A DNA stretch of 27,541 nucleotides from an uncultured Candidatus Saccharibacteria bacterium (GTDB lineage Bacteria; Patescibacteriota; Saccharimonadia; Saccharimonadales; Saccharimonadaceae), in the NCBI GenBank assembly GCA_948623715.1, contig CAPHDI010000015.1, forward strand, positions 1 to 27,541, written 5' to 3'. The notes under the pieces were generated by a model that had not been told where the DNA came from, made no database searches, and saw nothing but the letters and a program-made list of their open reading frames with translations. Below are positions 7,990-14,318 of the stretch, one piece after another; within the stretch, counting starts at the first letter, position 1; each line of letters begins with the position of its first letter. The translations under genes and the position numbers were made by a program.

Positions 7990-8031
7990 GAGCTATGCTA
8001 CCATAGTAGCATAGCTCAAGCATTTTGTCAA
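7990..8031 (-). promoter_or_regulatory. Orphan minus-strand promoter with a perfect inverted repeat over its -10
   Basis: The minus strand reads TTGACA (8026-8031), 17 bases, TGC-TACTAT (8003-8008). An 11-bp perfect inverted repeat (7990-8000 with 8007-8017) covers the -10 and start region like an operator. Transcription would run antisense into rplU and no minus-strand gene follows. The stretch TTGACAAAATGC-TGAG recurs in the promoter at 27325-27353. It may drive an antisense RNA or be a remnant. Confidence 0.5.
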
Positions 8032-8074
8032 GACCAGGTCAGGCTAGCCTCGCAGCCACCCTGGTTTTATAGCT

Positions 8075-9052
8075 CTACTTCTTCCCCTTCGCCCGCTTCG
8101 TCGTCTTTTTCACGGCCTTACGCGTTTTCGTCCAATAGAGAATTCCTACCACGATCAACACTACGACCACAATTGCTAGTATAATCTCTAGCGGCCCCGT
8201 CTCTGGTAATTCCTCCGGCACGACTGGAGTCGGTTCTGGTTCTGGGTCGTCTGGCAATGGATCTGGTGTCGGCTCATCCGGAATCGGATCTGGATTCGGC
8301 GTAGGTTCTGGTTCAGGTTCCGGCTCGGGGTCTGGCTCAGGCTCCGGATCCGGTGTTGGATCAACCGGTTCGGGATCTGGCGCTGGCGCACCCTTCGCCA
8401 CCGTCTGAATCGTATAACGTACCGATCCCGAAAACCTATCACACCCGAATATAATCCCATTCAACTGTGACGTCCCTAGATAAGTCCCCTCTGGCGAAAA
8501 CAGTCTCGTCGAAAGTAATGTCCCGTTCTTATTCCACTGATTATAAATCTTAGCCGACCCCTCGATATAATGCAGCGTCATCGCCTCCTTCGCCGTCACA
8601 TATGCCTCATCCCACACTGCCGCCGGCGTCGCCGTTGTCGAAGTAATCTTCCCGATAATCGCCTGTCGCTCATTCTTCGCCAACTCATCCGGGAAGTCAG
8701 AAATCAGCCGCGTCTCTAGCGCCACGCCGACCTGATTATAAGCTAAATCATTATAAGTCTCCGACGCATCATTATGATAATATATGTATACTTCATACTG
8801 CTTCCCTGGCTCGATCGTCAGCTCGCTCGTATAGGTATTCCCCACTCCTTTCTCGACGATCCGCACAAAATCCCGCTCATCCCCAATCAAAGCATTATTC
8901 GTAATCGAGTTAAACGTCGCATGATCCGCCGGCGCCTGCATCGTATATGTCGGTCGCACCGGCCCCCACGCATAAGTCGACGGCACTGCCATCAGCGACA
9001 TCATTAATGTCGCCAGCAGCCCTGCGCTTATTTTTCTAATCCACTTTTTCAT
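8075..9052 (-). CDS. LPETG-anchored surface protein
   Basis: A 325-residue protein with every hallmark of a sortase substrate. It has a signal peptide (about 1-28, cleavage after STYA) and a folded domain at about 33-215 homologous to the 207-926 protein (FNS, IGDER, FVR, YEVYIY, HNDA). A stalk of Pro/Asp/Glu repeats follows at about 222-280, then LPETG at 282-286, a membrane span at about 288-307 and a Lys/Arg-rich tail. A sortase would cut between Thr and Gly and attach it to the wall; none is in the window. A strong AAGGAGG site stands before ATG 9052. The gene follows the 1038-residue gene with a 66-base gap and no clear terminator, so they may be co-transcribed. Confidence 0.92.
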   Translation of the reverse strand: MKKWIRKISAGLLATLMMSLMAVPSTYAWGPVRPTYTMQAPADHATFNSITNNALIGDERDFVRIVEKGVGNTYTSELTIEPGKQYEVYIYYHNDASETYNDLAYNQVGVALETRLISDFPDELAKNERQAIIGKITSTTATPAAVWDEAYVTAKEAMTLHYIEGSAKIYNQWNKNGTLLSTRLFSPEGTYLGTSQLNGIIFGCDRFSGSVRYTIQTVAKGAPAPDPEPVDPTPDPEPEPDPEPEPEPEPTPNPDPIPDEPTPDPLPDDPEPEPTPVVPEELPETGPLEIILAIVVVVLIVVGILYWTKTRKAVKKTTKRAKGKK

Positions 9053-9118
9053 TATCCTCCTTTTTATTTTTACAAATTTTAAGCTTATTCTAAGCTTCTC
9101 GCCTTCCGATTAACCTTC

Positions 9119-12100
9119 TTAAATCCCCGGTTCGCCCGTTGGTGCGCCTAGTCCCACGTTATCAAAGTTACCGCCCGGCTCGCCAGTCGGATTGCCCAAT
9201 CCGCCGTTGCCGTTATTATCGAAGTTGCCAAAATCATTGAATCCTCCCGCCGTGTTTCCAGTCTGGCCTTCACCCGGCGTCGTCCCCGCACCATTACCGT
9301 TGAACTGGTCCACTAGATCCTGATAGAAGTCATTTACCCCACCCGGCGTTTCTGGTCGCGCACCTTCGCCCCTCATTTCATCCGCCGCCTGCTCTGCATC
9401 ATCAATATCTTGTTTCAGTTGTCCCTGCTGCTCCGATGTCAAATTCGTATCAGTCATTTGACCACCAACCGTTGTCTCCCGATTATCTTCTGCAACCGTC
9501 GGATTGCTCGTCTCTTCATACGTGCCCGTTGTATTCCCGGTAATCTCATCTTTCGGAATTTGCCCGTCGCCAACCTGAGTTTTCTCTTCCTCGGTCATAT
9601 TATCAATATTCGGCACCTTGCCGATGTTATTATTCTCGCCTAAGCCCAAGCTACCATTATCAATAATTGACTGCTCATCTTTCGGCTTAGCCTCAGGTTT
9701 GTTACTAGGATCTTCTTCTGGCTTTTCTTCTGGTTTTTCCTCGGGGTCTTCGTCCGGATCCTCATCTGGATCCTCTTCGGGATCCTCTTCAGGGTCCTCC
9801 TCAGGATCCTCCTCCGGATCTTCCTCAGGATCTTCCTCGGGATCCTCATCTGGGTCCTCTTCGGGATCTTCTTCTGGGTCTTCCTCTGTCACAACAATCG
9901 TAATCGTCTCCGGATCCCCTGGCGGCGTCTGCGGCGTGTCCGGCGTATTAATATCGACCGTCTCCCACGCTTGCACGCCCGCCCCGCATTCATTTCTATT
10001 CTGGATCGTCTCATAGCCCCTGATTTCTCCAGTCGCCTCATCATAGCTCGCGAACACCATCGTCACAATGTGGCTCTCCCGCGCACTCATCACATTCGTA
10101 CCATAATAATACCGCGACGCTGCGTTACCGTCCTGGTCCGCCACTGGCGCCCCGCTCGCATCTACCAGCGACCCCTTACTTCCGAAGTCCGTTCGATATG
10201 CCCCGTACACGATATCAAAACTAACTTTTGTATTTTCATCGTTAACCCTTTTTGCCAACTCATCATACAGCTTGTGTTGCAGTTCCGCTGCATCCTGATT
10301 ATCCATATCATAGAGCATATCAAGAATCTGTTTTGCCCCAACGCCTTCTTCCAGTCCACAAGCCCTCAATACGCTCGGCACTCTCGCCGCCACCCCCGCC
10401 AGAGACAACGGTGAATCGTGTAGGTTTTCCAGCATGACTTCCTTCATCGCCTCAGCATTACCATAGTATTCGATCGAACTCGTTCCGAAACTATACGGCG
10501 TCTCCTTTTCGCTAAGCTTATTGAAATCCGTCATATTCTGGAACAGACCATTTGGCAAAATCTGATCCCCTTCTTTCTCTGCCTCCCAGCTCACTGCCTG
10601 CTCTGCCGTCTCAGTCTTTGCTTCTACCTCATCCCCATCATTCTCTGAACTAAACGTAACCTGCTGCTCTATCTCTGTTTTATCTCCAGCGCCATTTTCT
10701 ACCACATCTTCAATCGCTTCATTCGACATTGGCGCTTCCGCATCCGCCGCACTCACTGGCATTACCGCCGCCTTCGTTATTCCCCATGCGACCAATGCCG
10801 CCCCAATCGTCGGCAATACTCTCCGCGTAAAGAACTTCCCCGCCCCGCTCCTCTTGAATCGCTCTCCTAGCTTCGCAAACACACCCTGCTTCTTCGGCTC
10901 GCCCTCTAGATTGTTCGCTTCCTGGTAGCGCGCGTACGCATCTTCGATCTGTCGATAATACTTAATATCGCCATCATTTACTTCGTACCCACCATTCGCC
11001 GCCTTCTGCTGCGCCTTCAGATCTTCAAATTCCGCTTTCCGCTCCTCATAAGCCTTTTTTAGAGTCTCCCCCTGTGGATCGTTCTTAGCTAGATTCTCGT
11101 ACTTCGTCTTCAGCGCATTCATATTCGCCTCGACATTCACGATCCTCGGCTGCAATCTCAGCACCTCCGCCGCATTTATATTCTCTTCCCGCATTTCCGC
11201 TCTCGCTTCATCCATCGTCTCTATCGGCATGCGCTGTTTCACTTCTGGCTCTGGCGCCGGCTCCCGCATTGCTGCCGCTGCACTATAAATCTCATGCGCC
11301 ATCCTCTGCCCCGGCGTCCAATCGTCTTCCGGTCGTTTCTTCGGCGCTTCCGCCGTATTTCCCGCCGTCGTCTTCGGCGGATATAACGGGATCACCTTCC
11401 CCTGCTGCGCGCCCGGATTCGCCTTATTCTCTACGACCAGGTCGCTCCCCACCGCCATCGGCATCTTCTGCGCTTGCTGCCCAAAGTTTACATAGACTAC
11501 GTTTCCGACTTTGTCTACATCATTCATATCTCCATTCGCCGCCTGCTGTTGGAACGGAATCACATTCGCGACTGCTTCATGCGTCTCCAACGCCGCCTGC
11601 TGATCCGTCTCAATTGCCGCCGCCCCCTCTAGCGCAGTCTGTCCGGCCATATTTTCTACTGTCGCCCCACCCATCGTGCTCGCCAAGCTCGCCGCCGCCA
11701 CTCCGAAAGTCTTTTCCGCCGCCGTCAGCGCCTGTAATCTTTCCTGCGGGTCGCTAATCGAATTAATCTTCGCTGACATTTGCCGCATCATATCTTGCAA
11801 TTCGTCCGCAGTAGTCCGCTCTCGCATCTCTGCCGCCGCTTTCGCCTGCTCCTGCGCTTCTCCGGCTTCCTGCTCCATTGCCGCATCGCGCCGCTCTGCC
11901 GCCGCGACTTCTGCCTGTTCTGCCGGCACATTATTCTCCGCCTCCGGCGTCGCGACCGCCGTCTCCCCCGCTACTGCTAACTCAGGTTTCTCTTCCCGTG
12001 GCAACTGCGCCTCTAGCTCGGCAATTTCCCTACGATGTTTTTCTATCTGAGCATCACTCTTTGCCTTTGTCTTCGCATTCTGCCCCGTCCGCCGCTCAAT

Positions 12101-12235
12101 GCTAGCAATCTGATCTTGCTTTAACTTAATCTCTCTATTGATCGCCTCAATCGCCATCGCCCCCATGTGCTGTTCCGCGCCCTGCTCCGGATTTACCAGC
12201 GTCTCTCCTTTCGGCGCTGTATTGAAATTATTCAT
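9119..12235 (-). CDS. Large single-span envelope protein with EEDP repeat stalk
   Basis: A 1038-residue protein of unknown family. Residues 1-460 are charged, Ala/Glu/Gln-rich and partly coiled-coil, without a signal peptide. A basic patch at about 458-472 precedes one membrane span at about 473-495. A globular region at about 555-760 follows, then EEDP-type acidic repeats at about 785-843 and a Gly/Asn-rich tail ending in two copies of a GEPG-containing unit. The positive-inside rule suggests the N-terminal half is cytoplasmic and the repeats lie outside, so the protein could connect cytosol and surface. Its ATG overlaps the end of the preceding gene by 8 bases, implying coupled translation. 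Confidence 0.85.
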   Translation of the reverse strand: MNNFNTAPKGETLVNPEQGAEQHMGAMAIEAINREIKLKQDQIASIERRTGQNAKTKAKSDAQIEKHRREIAELEAQLPREEKPELAVAGETAVATPEAENNVPAEQAEVAAAERRDAAMEQEAGEAQEQAKAAAEMRERTTADELQDMMRQMSAKINSISDPQERLQALTAAEKTFGVAAASLASTMGGATVENMAGQTALEGAAAIETDQQAALETHEAVANVIPFQQQAANGDMNDVDKVGNVVYVNFGQQAQKMPMAVGSDLVVENKANPGAQQGKVIPLYPPKTTAGNTAEAPKKRPEDDWTPGQRMAHEIYSAAAAMREPAPEPEVKQRMPIETMDEARAEMREENINAAEVLRLQPRIVNVEANMNALKTKYENLAKNDPQGETLKKAYEERKAEFEDLKAQQKAANGGYEVNDGDIKYYRQIEDAYARYQEANNLEGEPKKQGVFAKLGERFKRSGAGKFFTRRVLPTIGAALVAWGITKAAVMPVSAADAEAPMSNEAIEDVVENGAGDKTEIEQQVTFSSENDGDEVEAKTETAEQAVSWEAEKEGDQILPNGLFQNMTDFNKLSEKETPYSFGTSSIEYYGNAEAMKEVMLENLHDSPLSLAGVAARVPSVLRACGLEEGVGAKQILDMLYDMDNQDAAELQHKLYDELAKRVNDENTKVSFDIVYGAYRTDFGSKGSLVDASGAPVADQDGNAASRYYYGTNVMSARESHIVTMVFASYDEATGEIRGYETIQNRNECGAGVQAWETVDINTPDTPQTPPGDPETITIVVTEEDPEEDPEEDPDEDPEEDPEEDPEEDPEEDPEEDPEEDPDEDPDEDPEEKPEEKPEEDPSNKPEAKPKDEQSIIDNGSLGLGENNNIGKVPNIDNMTEEEKTQVGDGQIPKDEITGNTTGTYEETSNPTVAEDNRETTVGGQMTDTNLTSEQQGQLKQDIDDAEQAADEMRGEGARPETPGGVNDFYQDLVDQFNGNGAGTTPGEGQTGNTAGGFNDFGNFDNNGNGGLGNPTGEPGGNFDNVGLGAPTGEPGI
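9698..9880 (-). repeat. Coding tandem repeats (EEDP units) in the 1038-residue protein
   Basis: About fourteen four-codon units of the EEDP or DEDP type, with some EEKP variants. Silent differences between units (ggatcc and gggtcc versions) show selection on the peptide. Such repeats can vary in number by slippage. Confidence 0.85.
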
Positions 12236-12872
12236 CTGCCTTCACCTCCTCTGTCACTGTCGCCATCTCCACGCCTTCTACATCCGATGCGCCCGGCACC
12301 TCCGACACGGCACCCTGTACCGGCTGTCCTTCCGGAATTTTTACTTCGTTTACATTTTTATTTTCTGTAGTTGTCATGTTATTCGTACTAAAATCTTGCG
12401 CACTTCCCTGCGCCATCGCCGCGACTGCCTGCGCTACCGCGTTTGCTCGTGCTGCGTCTGGCTTCGCATCTGCAGCCTCGGTTTTCTCAGCCGAGCCTTC
12501 AGTCTTCGCGACCTCTGCCGCTGCCTCTCCTGACTTCGCACCCTCTGGCTTCTCTACAAACGCCTTCCGGAAATCCTCCAACGTCTTCCGGATAATCGCT
12601 TCCGTATCGTAATCCCCTCCTACCGTATCGAAGAAATCTTCAATTTCCTCGTCGCTCGCCTCGCTATCCAGTAGCTTATCCAGCTCATCGACCTTATCGT
12701 CCGGCAACGCCTTCACCAGCGCCTGCTCGATCGCCTCGTCCAATTTCATTTTCAGGTCCTGCGACAGCCTCCCCTGCATCTCCCGGTCCTGCTCCTCCAG
12801 CCCCATCCCCCGGACTATTTCCTCGATGAACGTCGCGTACGCTTGCTCATCTTCCAAATTTTGTTTTGGCAT
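12228..12872 (-). CDS. Acidic DUF5663-like protein
   Basis: A 214-residue cytosolic protein. Residues 1-105 are helical and very acidic, with a pattern resembling DUF5663, a domain I associate with Patescibacteria: a family-level guess from memory, not a search. Residues 110-214 are Ala/Glu/Pro-rich and probably disordered. ATG 12872 follows AAAGG and a good promoter lies at 12903-12931. The last 8 bases overlap the next ATG, so it is translationally coupled to the 1038-residue envelope protein and probably works with it, for example as an adaptor. No catalytic motif is visible. Confidence 0.78.
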   Translation of the reverse strand: MPKQNLEDEQAYATFIEEIVRGMGLEEQDREMQGRLSQDLKMKLDEAIEQALVKALPDDKVDELDKLLDSEASDEEIEDFFDTVGGDYDTEAIIRKTLEDFRKAFVEKPEGAKSGEAAAEVAKTEGSAEKTEAADAKPDAARANAVAQAVAAMAQGSAQDFSTNNMTTTENKNVNEVKIPEGQPVQGAVSEVPGASDVEGVEMATVTEEVKADE

Positions 12873-12902
12873 TTTTAGTACCTTTCTACATGACTTTTCT
12901 CC

Positions 12903-12931
12903 AGTTTACCACGAGTGTTTTATTTGGTCAA
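12903..12931 (-). promoter_or_regulatory. Promoter of the envelope gene cluster
   Basis: On the minus strand TTGACC (12926-12931) and TAAACT (12903-12908) are 17 bases apart, with TGG before the -10. It is the only strong promoter seen for the 12872, 12235 and 9052 genes. Confidence 0.75.
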
Positions 12932-12946
12932 ATTCTTTATGCTTTG

Positions 12947-12974
12947 CAAAAGACCCGAACATGTGTTCGGGTCT
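12947..12974 (-). terminator. Terminator after the 13102-13389 gene
   Basis: A perfect 10-bp stem agacccgaac/gttcgggtct (12951-12960 with 12965-12974) is followed on the minus strand by TTTTGC. The U-run is short. It separates the upstream small gene from the envelope cluster. 12975-13101 holds no convincing gene. Confidence 0.7.
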
Positions 12975-13101
12975 CGCTTTATCTTATACAATTCTCCTTT
13001 CGCTTATTTTTCTAGCTACATTTCTTCTCGGGCTCGCGCCCCTCTATCTTATACCTATTCCTTTCTTTAGCTCAATCTATGATACATATAATCTATGACT
13101 T

Positions 13102-13389
13102 TTAGGCCGCTTCCGCATCCATGATCATCTTTGCCAGATGTCCTAATCGGAAATTCACGATTCGCTTTGCGACACGCTTACTTTCCGCATCCGACATTTC
13201 ATGATCTAATTTCGCTTCATGTTCCATCTCCTCGCGATTCGTATCGCCGACGAGCTGGAAGGCGTCCCATTTACTTTCGTCGCGGATCACATCTGCGCTC
13301 TTCGCGTCAAATAATTTTTCTCCGCTCGGCATACTCCTAGGTTTTACATCGGTAGATCCTTTCTGATTAATGTTCATATTGTTACGCAT
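13102..13389 (-). CDS. Small hypothetical protein
   Basis: A 95-residue charged protein without signal peptide or membrane span and with no recognised family. The first half is Asn/Lys/Ser-rich and probably flexible. The second half (DAFQLVGD to the end) is predicted helical with many Glu, Lys and Met residues. The frame opens at a TTG at 13431, but ATG 13389 with AAGGAAA before it is the better start. The gene has a promoter about 140 bases upstream, a long hairpin-rich leader and its own terminator, so it is probably expressed alone. The function is unknown. Confidence 0.72.
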   Translation of the reverse strand: MRNNMNINQKGSTDVKPRSMPSGEKLFDAKSADVIRDESKWDAFQLVGDTNREEMEHEAKLDHEMSDAESKRVAKRIVNFRLGHLAKMIMDAEAA

Positions 13390-13556
13390 TTTTGTTTCCT
13401 TATTTGTGGTCGAAGTTGTACACTTTTTCAACTCTTTCCGTTTTTATGTTATATAGCTTTACGCTTAGCTATGTTTGTTTTATTTTACTGTTTGTTAGAT
13501 GTGTTTGTTTCTTATCTAACTGTCTTCATCTTAGCACACATTACGATAAATGTCAA
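13390..13556 (-). promoter_or_regulatory. Promoter and long structured leader of the 13102-13389 gene
   Basis: On the minus strand TTGACA (13551-13556) and TAAGAT (13528-13533) are 17 bases apart, with TGC before the -10. The roughly 130-base leader contains a 7-bp hairpin (gttagat with atctaac) and a smaller one (tagct with agcta), and is A-rich. This length suggests post-transcriptional control. Confidence 0.7.
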
Positions 13557-13623
13557 TACCTTTTATGCTTATTTTTTGCAAAAAGTGCAATTTTCTGCTT
13601 CCCCACCCCAGTTACGCTGCATT

Positions 13624-13648
13624 AAAAAATCCCCCGCCATAGCGAGGC
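13624..13648 (-). terminator. Intrinsic terminator of the 13764-13892 small gene
   Basis: On the minus strand gcctcgc pairs with gcggggg (13642-13648 with 13631-13637, one G-U pair), followed by T6 (complement of 13624-13629). Between it and the small gene (13649-13763) there are three further possible hairpins, including cataag with cttatg, and no frame of note. Confidence 0.8.
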
Positions 13649-13763
13649 TAATCATTATCTATCCATAAGAGCGACAAGCTTATGAGAAAATCTCACAAAT
13701 TTTGCGAAAATGGCTTGCATTTATCGCGTTTATGATTTAAAATTATATTAAGAAGTTTTGAAG

Positions 13764-13892
13764 TTAGTTCTGCTTGCCGTTTCCGTCAATCTTGATGATT
13801 ACGACAACAGAACTACTTTTTTGTTGAGCTGCCTTAGCTTGCTCGCGATCACGCAAAAGCTGGATCAGCTCTAAAAGTAATTTTGTTAGCAT
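13764..13892 (-). CDS. Small protein of 42 residues (50 with an upstream start)
   Basis: The frame from ATG 13892 encodes MLTKLLLELIQLLRDREQAK, a strongly amphipathic helix, followed by a Gln/Ser linker, a beta-prone VVVIIKI and a polar end. GGAG stands 7 bases before ATG 13892. An in-frame ATG at 13916 would add eight residues. A strong terminator at 13624-13648 and weak promoter candidates near 13965-14000 support a monocistronic gene. The hydrophobic helix fits a membrane-associated or oligomerising micro-protein; toxin, regulator or structural role cannot be told apart. Confidence 0.62.
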   Translation of the reverse strand: MLTKLLLELIQLLRDREQAKAAQQKSSSVVVIIKIDGNGKQN

Positions 13893-14035
13893 AGCTATCT
13901 CCGTTCCGCCTAACATAACTCCCACTCCACAAAACCATAAAACACAAGCCGCCCGTCGCTCTATGCTCAGCCTAACATACTTTAAGAAAAATTAGCAAGC
14001 AATAACATGATAAAAGTCCCTCTCGTTTCATTTTC

Positions 14036-14064
14036 TCCACAAACTCAAAATCCTATGTTACAAT
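14036..14064 (+). promoter_or_regulatory. Promoter of the FISUMP surface protein
   Basis: TCCACA (14036-14041) and TACAAT (14059-14064) are 17 bases apart, with TGT before the -10. The -35 is weak. The start falls at about 14071, exactly where the first arm of the structured leader begins. Confidence 0.72.
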
Positions 14065-14070
14065 GGAAGT

Positions 14071-14303
14071 GGCTAAACTTTATATTATCAAAAACGGTAT
14101 TTTTATTATCGAATCTACTATTAGAATGACGTCACGATGACAAAATAGTAGATCGATAAGACCCACCGTTTTTGTATAAGGTTTAGCCGCCCATCGTGGC
14201 GTCATTTTTATTGGATTGATAGGAAGATGACGCCGCCCTGGGAAACTGATTTTTCATGAATTTCTATCAAAATCATGAAAATCAATAAATCCTATCTACA
14301 AAC
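14071..14303 (+). ncRNA. Structured leader RNA with pseudoknot and alternative pairing
   Basis: The 248-base leader folds as follows. P1: 14071-14083 with 14176-14188 (13 bp, one G-U). P2: 14089-14098 with 14165-14174 (10 bp). P3: 14106-14122 with 14144-14159 (16 bp, one bulge). The 21-base loop of P3 contains segment A (14126-14139), which pairs with segment B (14192-14205) over 14 bp, crossing P1-P3. B can instead pair with C (14227-14234, 8 bp). U5 follows B. Further hairpins are 14217-14223 with 14290-14296 and, inside it, gatttttcatga with tcatgaaaatc. No known riboswitch class was recognised. Confidence 0.68.
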
Positions 14304-14318
14304 CAAAAGGAGGGCCAG

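Noticed and set aside
7985..8070. Resemblance to a Cas9 guide scaffold (agagctatgcta ... tagcatagctcaag ... aggctagcc).
   Set aside because: No cas gene, no repeat array and no matching anti-repeat in the window; the inverted repeat overlaps a promoter and is explained as such. Likely chance.
9698..9880. Short tandem repeats as a CRISPR array or non-coding minisatellite.
   Set aside because: Units are 12 bases, in frame, with silent differences; they encode the acidic stalk of the 1038-residue protein.
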